Of a stretch of DNA of 64,000 bases, positions 18,918 to 26,938 are shown in pieces. Every line of letters begins with the position of its first letter. Position 1 is the first letter of the stretch. The notes beneath the pieces are model-generated. The model saw nothing but the letters and a program-made list of their open reading frames with translations. It was not told where the DNA came from and ran no database searches. Source of the DNA: an uncultured Bacteroides sp. (lineage in GTDB: Bacteria > Bacteroidota > Bacteroidia > Bacteroidales > Bacteroidaceae). The position numbers and the translations under genes were made by a program. The stretch is from the NCBI RefSeq assembly GCF_963666545.1, contig NZ_OY762899.1, positions 3,848,365 through 3,912,364 on the forward strand. The letters are read 5' to 3'.

Positions 18918-20330
18918 ATGAAAAAAACACTATTATATTTAATTACTCTGGTTACGCTGACTATGTTTTCGGCTTGTAACGAGGATTTTGAGAATTGGGC
19001 AGATCCCCAGACCAATAAACAAGAAGCGGCAAAAAGCCTTGCATTTCAAATTGCTGCTAATGGAACTGCTACGTATGATTTGAATACCATTACGACAGAT
19101 TCAGTGGATATAGTCAAGAAAACATCTCTATCAAATGACTCGGCGACAACCGTGTCTTATGAGTTGCTTATCGATAAGACTGATACGTACGAAAATAAAC
19201 TTGTCTATCCATTGACATTCAATGGTGATGTATTTAAAATGGCTAAAGCTGATCTTCAGACTGCTATTGAAAAACTATATGGGAAAAGGCCGCAAGCACG
19301 TCAGCTTTCTGTTTGCATAAACGCTTATGTGATTACTACTGCTGGTCAGGCTTCCGTAGTACAATCTAATGATCTGACAATTACCGCAACGCCTAAGGCT
19401 CCGGTTATAGAGAGCGCTTATTATCTTATTGGAGGAATGAACGATTGGGACGGAACAAAACTGGTTAAGTTTACTCATAGTGATAAAGATGTATATGAGG
19501 ACCCATATTTCACTGTGGTAGTAAAGGTTCCTGCTGATTGTTATTGGAAAATTATTCCGCAATCCAATGTCGATGGCGGTGACGTTTGGGCGAGTGGCGT
19601 ACTTGGTACGGCAACGGACGGCGATATTTCCATGACGGGAGCATTAACCGCTACAAATCCACAGGCCGGGAAGATTGCTAAAGAAGCCGGATATGTGAAG
19701 TTTACACTGAATATGATGGAATCTACTTATACCATTGACTATATTGGCGATATGGCACTTCAACTCTATGTACCCGGTGCACATCAAGGTTGGAGCCCTG
19801 CTACAGCGCCTATCGTTTACTGCCAGAACTACGATATGAAGTATGATGGTTACGTGAACTTTACTGCTGCTGATCAAGAGTATAAGTTTACAGCTCAACC
19901 CGATTGGGGTCCGGTAGAATATGGAAATGGTGGTAATGGTACTCTTGTTACTACAGGTGGTGGTAATATGAAGGTTTCTACAGCCGGTTTTTATCGTGTA
20001 ACTGCCAATTTGTCGACTACTCCGATGACTTACACGGCTACCAAAACCGAATGGAAGATTATTGGTGATGCTACGGCTGGTGGATGGGATGCTGCTACGC
20101 CTATGACATTGAATGCTGCAACAGGAGAATGGACATTGACTACCACGTTGGTAGGAGGCAAGCTCTTAAAATTCAGAGCCAATGATAATTGGAATGTTAA
20201 CTTGGGTGGAGATGTAAATAATCTGACTTACGGTGGAGACAATATTGCTATTGCTACAGATGGAACTTATGCTATTACGTTGAAGCTGGGTGATCCTACT
20301 GCTTATAAATGCACCATTGTAAAGCAGTAA
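18918..20330 (+). CDS. susF: SusF-like multi-module starch-binding lipoprotein
   Basis: Lipoprotein (MKKTLLYLITLVTLTMFSACNED) with an N-terminal SusE-type domain followed by three binding modules: YYLIGGMNDWDGTKL, LQLYVPGAHQGWSPAT and WKIIGDATAGGWDAAT. Three modules against two in the preceding gene match the SusF/SusE contrast known from B. thetaiotaomicron. The ATG at 18918 is preferred because the upstream in-frame ATG at 18894 would add eight charged residues before the signal. It has no catalytic domain. A 12-bp hairpin separates it from the amylase gene. Confidence 0.87.
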   Translation: MKKTLLYLITLVTLTMFSACNEDFENWADPQTNKQEAAKSLAFQIAANGTATYDLNTITTDSVDIVKKTSLSNDSATTVSYELLIDKTDTYENKLVYPLTFNGDVFKMAKADLQTAIEKLYGKRPQARQLSVCINAYVITTAGQASVVQSNDLTITATPKAPVIESAYYLIGGMNDWDGTKLVKFTHSDKDVYEDPYFTVVVKVPADCYWKIIPQSNVDGGDVWASGVLGTATDGDISMTGALTATNPQAGKIAKEAGYVKFTLNMMESTYTIDYIGDMALQLYVPGAHQGWSPATAPIVYCQNYDMKYDGYVNFTAADQEYKFTAQPDWGPVEYGNGGNGTLVTTGGGNMKVSTAGFYRVTANLSTTPMTYTATKTEWKIIGDATAGGWDAATPMTLNAATGEWTLTTTLVGGKLLKFRANDNWNVNLGGDVNNLTYGGDNIAIATDGTYAITLKLGDPTAYKCTIVKQ

Positions 20331-20381
20331 TCTCTCACTGTTATTGAATCTAATTAGTTGGTTTGTTTTTGTATAACTTAG

Positions 20382-20416
20382 CAGAGCCTCAAAGGAGAAA
20401 TTTGTTTGAGGCTCTG
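20382..20416 (+). terminator. Perfect 12-bp hairpin between susF and the amylase gene (attenuator-like)
   Basis: CAGAGCCTCAAA (20382-20393) pairs with TTTGAGGCTCTG (20405-20416), followed by only TTTC. The tail is short, so partial termination is likely; the amylase start is 20 bases on. Confidence 0.6.
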
Positions 20417-20436
20417 TTTCTTACTTTGAATGTGTT

Positions 20437-22755
20437 ATGAGAAAGAGAACTGTTTTTTTGTTTTGTCTTTTGCTACTGCCACTCTTCTTTACGGCTTGTA
20501 GTAGCGACGATCCTGTTGTAACTCCGCCTGTGGTAATAAAAGATGGGTTAAATTATTCTCTTGACGCACCAGATGCTGATAAAGAGTTAACCATCACTTT
20601 TAAGGCGGGCAGCTCTTCCGGATTATATAATTATACGGGCGATGTTTATATCCATACAGGGGTTATTGTAGAGGGTAGCTGGACGTATGTTCCTGCCGGA
20701 TGGAGTGAGAATCTGGCTAAATGTAAGATGACGAAAGGGGAGACTAATGTCTGGAGTATAACTCTTTCTCCTTCTGTTCGAAGCTGGTTTGCTTCGGGTG
20801 AGACTGCTGTTCAGAAACTGGGAATTGTGATTCGTAGTTCCGATGGTACGAAGAAGGGATTGACAGATGATTCGTTCGTAACCGTCACCGATTCTAAATA
20901 TAAACCTTTTACTCCTGCTGCTATTAAGAGTGGTACACTTCCTACCGGAATGAAAGAAGGAATTAATGTGGTGAATACTTCTACTGTTACTTTGGTGCTT
21001 TATGATAAAGATAAAAACGGAGGCCGTAAAGAGTATGCACATGTTGTGGGTGACTTTAATAATTGGACACTGAGCAATGACGAAAAGTCGCAAATGTATC
21101 GTGATGATGCTGCGGGCTGTTGGTGGATTACGCTGACAGGACTCTCTGCGACTAAAGAGTATGGATTTCAATACTATGTGGGTACTGCTGCCGAAGGTTC
21201 AATTCGCTTGGCAGATGCATATTGCCGTAAGGTACTTGATCCGAATAACGATTCATCCATTGCGTCTTCTACTTATACTGATAACAAAACTTATCCTACG
21301 GGTAAGACTACCGGAATTGTTTCTGTGTTTAAAACCCAACAGGATGCCTACAGTTGGCAGAACACCAACTTTAAGATTCAGGATAAAACGAACTTGGTTA
21401 TCTATGAAATGCTTTTGCGTGACTTCACTTCTACCGGAGATATAAATGGAGCAATGGCTAAATTGAGTTATCTCAAATCAATGGGAGTGAATGCGATTGA
21501 GCTGATGCCTGTTCAGGAGTTCGATGGAAATGATAGCTGGGGCTACAATCCTTGTTTCTACTTTGCATTGGACAAAGCTTATGGCACGGATGCCATGTAT
21601 AAAGCATTTATAGACAAATGTCACGAACTCGGCCTTGCGCTTATCTTTGACGTGGTCTATAATCAAGCTAGTGGAAGCCATCCTTTTGCCAGGCTTTATT
21701 GGAATAGTTCGACAAGTAAACCTGCCGCTAACAATCCGTGGTTTAATGTAGATGCACCACATCCGTATAATGTATTCAATGATTTCAATCATGAATCTCC
21801 TTTGGTGCGTGCCTTTGTAAAGCGTAATCTGGCGTTTTTACTGAGTGAGTATAAGATAGATGGTTTCCGCTTTGACTTGACAAAGGGCTTTACTCAGAAG
21901 AGTAGTACGGAGAGTACCGCTTCGAATTATGATGCTACTCGTATCGCTATTTTGAAAGACTATAATAGTGCGGTGAAAGACGCCAATCCGAATGCGATGG
22001 TGATTCTGGAGCATTTTTGTACAACGAGTGAAGAGAAGGAATTGGCTAATGACGGTATGTTTCTATGGAGAAATATGAACTATGCTTATTGTGAATCGGC
22101 AATGGGTTGGCCTGATAACTCTGACTTTTCCGGTCTTTATTATGATACTTCCATGCCGGCCGGCTCTTTGGTGGGTTTCATGGAAAGCCACGATGAAGAA
22201 CGAATGAGTTATAAACAAAAGACGTATGGAAACTATACGTTTAAAACGAGCTTGCCCGATAGAATGAAAGAACTGAGAGTGAATACTGCTTTCTTCCTCA
22301 CTGTGCCCGGACCAAAAATGATTTGGCAATTTGGCGAGCTAGGCTATGATCATTCCATTGATGAGAACGGACGTACAGGTAAGAAACCTATTGAATGGGG
22401 ATATTATGAGGATGCTGATCGGAAAAAGCTGTACGATACTTATGCCAAGTTGATGGCTTTGCGTAATGCGAATGCTGATTTGTTCGATACTTCGGCAGTG
22501 TTTAGCTGGCAAGTGAAGGGAAATACGAATTGGTTGAACGGGCGTTTCCTTACGCTACAGGTAACCGGAAAAAGTGCTGTTGTGGCAGGTAACTTTACCA
22601 ATGTATCCGGTAACTATACGGTTACTTTTCCTCATACCGGAACGTGGTATAACTATGTGGATGGTGGGGCTGTAACGGTAACATCGGCTACACAATCCAT
22701 CACTGTTCCTGCACATGGGTTCAGCTTGTTTTTAGATTTTCAGGCAGCTAACTAA
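20437..22755 (+). CDS. GH13 alpha-amylase-family surface lipoprotein with starch-binding N-terminal domains
   Basis: Cuts alpha-1,4-glucan at the cell surface, the role of SusG in this operon. Lipobox FFTACSSDD. Residues 35-170 form a beta-rich domain (DUF4961-like), then a CBM48-like module (HVVGDFNNWTLSNDE), then the GH13 barrel. Conserved regions: I LIFDVVYNQASG, II IDGFRFDLTKG (nucleophile Asp), III MVILEHF (acid Glu), IV GFMESHDEERM. Region I ends in Gln where most GH13 enzymes have His. The 772 residues exceed classic SusG (about 690) and the domain order differs, so it is a functional equivalent rather than a close copy. Confidence 0.9.
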   Translation: MRKRTVFLFCLLLLPLFFTACSSDDPVVTPPVVIKDGLNYSLDAPDADKELTITFKAGSSSGLYNYTGDVYIHTGVIVEGSWTYVPAGWSENLAKCKMTKGETNVWSITLSPSVRSWFASGETAVQKLGIVIRSSDGTKKGLTDDSFVTVTDSKYKPFTPAAIKSGTLPTGMKEGINVVNTSTVTLVLYDKDKNGGRKEYAHVVGDFNNWTLSNDEKSQMYRDDAAGCWWITLTGLSATKEYGFQYYVGTAAEGSIRLADAYCRKVLDPNNDSSIASSTYTDNKTYPTGKTTGIVSVFKTQQDAYSWQNTNFKIQDKTNLVIYEMLLRDFTSTGDINGAMAKLSYLKSMGVNAIELMPVQEFDGNDSWGYNPCFYFALDKAYGTDAMYKAFIDKCHELGLALIFDVVYNQASGSHPFARLYWNSSTSKPAANNPWFNVDAPHPYNVFNDFNHESPLVRAFVKRNLAFLLSEYKIDGFRFDLTKGFTQKSSTESTASNYDATRIAILKDYNSAVKDANPNAMVILEHFCTTSEEKELANDGMFLWRNMNYAYCESAMGWPDNSDFSGLYYDTSMPAGSLVGFMESHDEERMSYKQKTYGNYTFKTSLPDRMKELRVNTAFFLTVPGPKMIWQFGELGYDHSIDENGRTGKKPIEWGYYEDADRKKLYDTYAKLMALRNANADLFDTSAVFSWQVKGNTNWLNGRFLTLQVTGKSAVVAGNFTNVSGNYTVTFPHTGTWYNYVDGGAVTVTSATQSITVPAHGFSLFLDFQAAN

Positions 22756-22823
22756 GAGAGTCCTAATTTAATTTCTTATATTTAAGCCCTCTTTATCAGT
22801 GTGCTAAAATTTTAAGAACAAAG

Positions 22824-23132
22824 ATGAAAACAAAAGTATTTTTTTTGCTATTGGCTATGGTAGCCACAATGGGTATGGCATCTGCTCAAACAGCGAAAGC
22901 CGCGAAGTCGAGCAAGGTAACTAAGACAAGTCAAACGGTAAAACCTGCTAGTGCGAAGGGAACTAAAAAATGTTTTGTAGATGCTGATAAGAATGGCGTT
23001 TGTGATAAATATGAAAACAAAACTTGTAAAACAGGGAATGGTACCGGTGCTGAAGATTGTAGAGGCAATAAAGCGGACAAGAAACAAGCAGAGGTATCAC
23101 CTGCTAATACGAATAAAAAAGAGGTTAACTAA
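22824..23132 (+). CDS. Small secreted protein with EF-hand-like calcium motif
   Basis: A 102-residue exported protein: signal peptide to ASAQ, a Lys/Ser/Thr-rich linker, then CFVDADKNGVCDKYENKTC, which has the DxDxNGxxxxxE spacing of an EF-hand loop flanked by cysteines, and a basic tail. Cysteines at both sides could form a disulfide clamp on the loop. It follows the amylase gene by 68 bases and ends before a strong bidirectional hairpin, so it could be the last gene of the sus operon or a separate unit. Function unknown; calcium binding is an inference from the loop. Confidence 0.7.
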   Translation: MKTKVFFLLLAMVATMGMASAQTAKAAKSSKVTKTSQTVKPASAKGTKKCFVDADKNGVCDKYENKTCKTGNGTGAEDCRGNKADKKQAEVSPANTNKKEVN

Positions 23133-23220
23133 TGTTTGTTTTCTCTCTCCTTTAAAGGTTTTGTCTTGCCGTATCTTCTTGACGAACTAACGTTGAGAAC
23201 TTGATGTTCACTTAAAATAG

Positions 23221-23258
23221 AATTAAGCTGTTAACCCTGAAAAGTTAACAGCTTAATT
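23221..23258. terminator. Bidirectional terminator hairpin
   Basis: AATTAAGCTGTTAAC (23221-23235) pairs perfectly with GTTAACAGCTTAATT (23244-23258) over 15 bp. It lies between two convergent genes and has T-rich sequence on both sides. Confidence 0.75.
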
Positions 23259-23282
23259 TATTTGATAAGTATCTTTATGTGT

Positions 23283-24428
23283 TTAGTGCTTTTTCCTTCT
23301 CTTTCTCCACCAGATAATGTAACCGGTAATAGGCAGCGAAGCAATCACCAGACTGACTAGAAAGACGAGTATCTTTCCGGGTAGACCCAGGATGGCGCCT
23401 ACATGTATGTCGTATGTCATTCGGTAGAGTTTATCTCCCCATGAAGCCTCAGATTGTTTGATGCCATACGTACCACCTCCTTTTACTTCTTGCAACGTAT
23501 TGCGATCAAAGAAGCGAAATTCACGTTGGTAATAGGTACTACTAGATGGGTTATAGCAAACAGTATAGGCATCGGTTGGCTCTTCAGGATAATCAAAACG
23601 GAAAGTACCTTTTTGACCTATAGGATACTCTTTGTTCATTTGTTCCCAAAGTAGGTCGGAGGGGTCGTTCAATCGAGTTGTTTGTGTAGAATCCGATTGG
23701 GCTAACTCCCATTTTTTGAATTCTTTTCCTCCTGTGATGAGGCCGTAATACCCTTCGGCAAACCAACTGAAGCTCCATGTCAAACCGGTGAGAGCAATGA
23801 TTAATGCAAAGATAGCTGTGTAAAACCCTAGTACTTTATGCAGGTCGTAATTCACACGAGAAAAAGGGGCATTCCACTTTATCTTCAACCCGTTTTTGAA
23901 AGCTCTCTTTGTTTGCTTAACAGGAAACCATATAACAATTCCAGATAGGGTGATAAGGACAAATATGACAATACTCCATCCTACAATTGCTTTACCAATA
24001 GGGCGTGGAAGCCATAAACTGCGATGCCCTGCCAGAACGGTATGAAAGAAACCATCCCTGAATCCTTCTTTATGGATGACTGCCCCGCTATACGGGTTTA
24101 CATAAAGGGTACATCGTTTTTTACCCAACGAGCAGGCCACTTCTGCGGCTTGTTCGTAAGTGCCATAAGTAACACCTTGGATAATATTATTACTATCTGC
24201 GGGTGTCTTGAATATGTATTGACTTACTTTCTGCTTCAAATCATCCGGCGATAAAAAGGGTTTGCCGGTAGCCTCTACAGCGAGTGATGGACGAAACAAA
24301 CCGTCTATCTCCTCATGAAAGGCATAAATGGCTCCCGTTATGGCCACAATGAAAATTACGATACCGGATACTAGCCCCAGCCAAAGATGAAGTTTGTGAA
24401 ATACAATACGAGCTGATAGTTTTTTCAT
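23283..24428 (-). CDS. PepSY-associated transmembrane protein (iron-uptake reductase type)
   Basis: Inner-membrane protein of 381 residues with four hydrophobic helices: residues 14-36 (LGLVSGIVIFIVAITGAIYAF), about 145-165, 195-215 and the last at 355-375 (LVFLVSLVIASLPITGYIIW). The two soluble PepSY-like stretches between them face the periplasm. The N-terminal HKLHLWLGLVSG motif is typical of the PiuB/FecA-partner family that probably reduces or strips ferric siderophore. It begins 15 bases after the TonB receptor stop, so both are in one operon with the receptor first. The exact reaction is not proven for the family. Confidence 0.88.
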   Translation of the reverse strand: MKKLSARIVFHKLHLWLGLVSGIVIFIVAITGAIYAFHEEIDGLFRPSLAVEATGKPFLSPDDLKQKVSQYIFKTPADSNNIIQGVTYGTYEQAAEVACSLGKKRCTLYVNPYSGAVIHKEGFRDGFFHTVLAGHRSLWLPRPIGKAIVGWSIVIFVLITLSGIVIWFPVKQTKRAFKNGLKIKWNAPFSRVNYDLHKVLGFYTAIFALIIALTGLTWSFSWFAEGYYGLITGGKEFKKWELAQSDSTQTTRLNDPSDLLWEQMNKEYPIGQKGTFRFDYPEEPTDAYTVCYNPSSSTYYQREFRFFDRNTLQEVKGGGTYGIKQSEASWGDKLYRMTYDIHVGAILGLPGKILVFLVSLVIASLPITGYIIWWRKRRKKH

Positions 24429-24443
24429 GTTTCTTTGTTGATC

Positions 24444-26822
24444 TTAAAAATTATAAGTAATGTTCAGTCTGAAATTGCGTGGTGGCTCTGATTGCCAGTA
24501 ATAATAAGTATCATACGGAGAACCGCTGTACAAATATCGATCAAATAAGTTATAGATGTTCAGTGCAAGTTTTAATTTATTTTTTTGCCAGCCAACAGCT
24601 CCGTCAAAGCGGAAGTAATCGGGTAATGAGGCGGTGTTCTTTGCTGTGTTTCCCCAGTTCCATGTACTGCGATCTAGTTGCGTGTTTTGTCCTAAAGAAA
24701 GACTGAATCCATCGATAAATGCTTGCGTGAATTTATATTCTAACCAGATATTGAAATTGTGCTTTGCATATCCAGGCAAGCGTGTACCGGCGGGACGACT
24801 ATCGTTGACCGATTTGGTTACTTTATAGTCTGTGTATGCATAGTTGGTGGTCATACTAAGATTAGGAAGAACTTCACCAATAAGGTCTACTTCCACTCCT
24901 TTCGCTTTTGATTGTCCTACTTGCACGAGGAAGGTCTCTACGCCTTGTTGGTTCGTTGGGTCACTTGCTGTTTCATTATTTCTTAGAATTTGGTATGCAG
25001 TCACAGTCGTTGTCCATCGATTATCAAACCAGTTACGTTTTAAACCGATTTCCCAGTTGTTGCCCGTTATGGGACTTACTTTTTTTCCGCTCCTTAGTGT
25101 CCCCATTTGTGGAGAGAATGATTGATCATAAAGAGTATATATTGACGTGTTTTTATCGAGAGAATAACTAAGGGCGACACGTGGAGAGAAATGTCTCTCT
25201 TCTGTTTTGGTAGTACCGTATGAACTATCTTTTACGTAGGTATATCTTCCGGCAAGAGTCAGTCGCAGTTGGTCGTTAAAGAAGCCCAGTTCATCTTGCA
25301 AATAGAGTCCGATGTATGATTGAGTAACTTGTGTCAAGTTAGCACGCTCTTTGAGACTCTTTGATCGGTCGAATGTTGGATATCCGTAGCGTGGTTTTCC
25401 TCCTGTATAGCTGGTGTTGTAGATATTATACGTACCGATGGAATCGAGGTTGTGACTTTGATCTACACTCCAGTCGTACCACGCATGCTTATCTCCGGTA
25501 TCAAAACCTGCTAAAACATTATGAGACACGAATCCTGTTTGCGCTTTCCCGTTGATGTAAACCTGTCCAAACTTCATTTCGTTGATGGCATCTCCTATAC
25601 TGACTGTTCTAACCATGTCACCGTTTGCAGCTAAAGAAGAAGGCCACATAGAGCTTCCCTCTCTGTTGTAGTTGAAGTAGGCTCCTTGTGCTGTCAGTTT
25701 CCAATTTTCATTGAAATCGTGTTGTAAGTTTAGGATAAACGTATGGTCATTTACCACAGTAGATGGCAAGCCGGGTTCCAGAATGGAATAATCTTGTGGA
25801 AGGCTGGCGTAGCCATTTGGCGAAAAACTGTAATATGATCCAATGTTCGACGACTCCATATATTGATAATTATATTCAGCCGTAAGTTTTGTGTTAGCAT
25901 CAAGTTGATAGCTGATGACGGGCGCTATGCTATATCTCTTGGCAAACTCGTAAGCCCGCATTGAGTTAGTTGTTTGTCCCATGGCGTTGAAGCGATAAAG
26001 AAGTCGGCCGCTTTTATCCAGTTTTCCATCAAGATCGAGGGTGGTGCGATATAAATCGTAGCTACCGAAAGTGAGTGAAGCAGATCCTTTGGTTTGTCCT
26101 GTCGGTTTCTTGGTCACTACGTTATAGATACCGTTGGGTTCTCCGTTGGACATCATAAAGCCAACCGGACCTTTGATGAATTCAATGCGGTCTACAAAAC
26201 TCATATCCTCCGTTAGTGGTCCCCACGAACTTGTCACATTCATGCCTTCGCGGAAAGCTGATGCACGAGATCCGCGCATGTTGATGCGGGTATACGAATC
26301 CCCCCAATGCTCCAACTTCGTCACACCACTTACATTGCGGGCAATGCCATCGCTCATACTTACGATTTGTTGATCTGCCATGATTTGTGAGCTGATAACT
26401 TGTACATTCTGAGGTATTTTCAGCAATGGCTGATTAAGGCGTATGGAACTTGATGGATTACGTGTGGTATATGTACTTGAATTACCAACCACAACAACCT
26501 CATCAAGATGTTGCGTGTTTGGCTCTAATCTAATTGTGTCAACGACTATTGCTTCGTTGCCGGATGGTACCTCAACAGTCATTTCTTTTGTTTTATAACT
26601 TATGAATGAGACTACTAAGGTATACTTTCCCTGAGCTACTCTGCGGAGATTAAATCGCCCCCGGTTATCAGTGCTTCCCCCTGTATTACTTTCTTTTAAG
26701 AATACTGTGGCAAATGCCACTCTTTCACCGATGTTGTTCAATACAATTCCTTTAATGTCTCCTGCGTAAACTGCAGAAAAAGTACAGAGCACCAGTAAAA
26801 TGCTCAAGCTAAATCTTTTCAT
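24444..26822 (-). CDS. TonB-dependent siderophore receptor
   Basis: Outer-membrane receptor of 792 residues for a ferric siderophore. Signal peptide MKRFSLSILLVLCTFSAVYAG, a carboxypeptidase-regulatory-like domain (residues 22-105), the plug (PQNVQVISSQIMADQQI, VDRIEFIKGPVGFMMSNGEP) and a 22-strand type barrel ending NFRLNITYNF. The plug wording is that of the FhuE/FecA class rather than the SusC class, and there is no SusD partner. Paired with the PepSY gene downstream. Iron regulation is expected; I could not identify a convincing Fur box in the 116-base upstream gap. Confidence 0.92.
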   Translation of the reverse strand: MKRFSLSILLVLCTFSAVYAGDIKGIVLNNIGERVAFATVFLKESNTGGSTDNRGRFNLRRVAQGKYTLVVSFISYKTKEMTVEVPSGNEAIVVDTIRLEPNTQHLDEVVVVGNSSTYTTRNPSSSIRLNQPLLKIPQNVQVISSQIMADQQIVSMSDGIARNVSGVTKLEHWGDSYTRINMRGSRASAFREGMNVTSSWGPLTEDMSFVDRIEFIKGPVGFMMSNGEPNGIYNVVTKKPTGQTKGSASLTFGSYDLYRTTLDLDGKLDKSGRLLYRFNAMGQTTNSMRAYEFAKRYSIAPVISYQLDANTKLTAEYNYQYMESSNIGSYYSFSPNGYASLPQDYSILEPGLPSTVVNDHTFILNLQHDFNENWKLTAQGAYFNYNREGSSMWPSSLAANGDMVRTVSIGDAINEMKFGQVYINGKAQTGFVSHNVLAGFDTGDKHAWYDWSVDQSHNLDSIGTYNIYNTSYTGGKPRYGYPTFDRSKSLKERANLTQVTQSYIGLYLQDELGFFNDQLRLTLAGRYTYVKDSSYGTTKTEERHFSPRVALSYSLDKNTSIYTLYDQSFSPQMGTLRSGKKVSPITGNNWEIGLKRNWFDNRWTTTVTAYQILRNNETASDPTNQQGVETFLVQVGQSKAKGVEVDLIGEVLPNLSMTTNYAYTDYKVTKSVNDSRPAGTRLPGYAKHNFNIWLEYKFTQAFIDGFSLSLGQNTQLDRSTWNWGNTAKNTASLPDYFRFDGAVGWQKNKLKLALNIYNLFDRYLYSGSPYDTYYYWQSEPPRNFRLNITYNF

Positions 26823-26848
26823 ATAATACCTATTAATTTATCTAAAAA

Positions 26849-26875
26849 AACTTATGCAAAGTAAGTGCATAAGTT
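26849..26875 (-). terminator. Terminator after the penicillin-binding protein gene
   Basis: AACTTATGCA (26849-26858) pairs perfectly with TGCATAAGTT (26866-26875); on the minus strand the stem is followed by TTTTTT. A further inverted pair, ATAATACCTA and TAGGTATTAT, flanks it at 26823 and 26898. Confidence 0.7.
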
Positions 26876-26938
26876 CTTTCTGATAAATCACCTTATCTAG
26901 GTATTATGTGAGTGAGAATCGCCATAAATGATGAATGG

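Noticed and set aside
20623-21171. 182-residue minus-strand open frame
   Set aside because: Antisense to the amylase gene and low in any recognisable pattern.
26823-26938. Fur box ahead of the siderophore receptor
   Set aside because: The inverted repeats there are better explained as the PBP gene terminator; no 19-bp Fur-like site was convincing.
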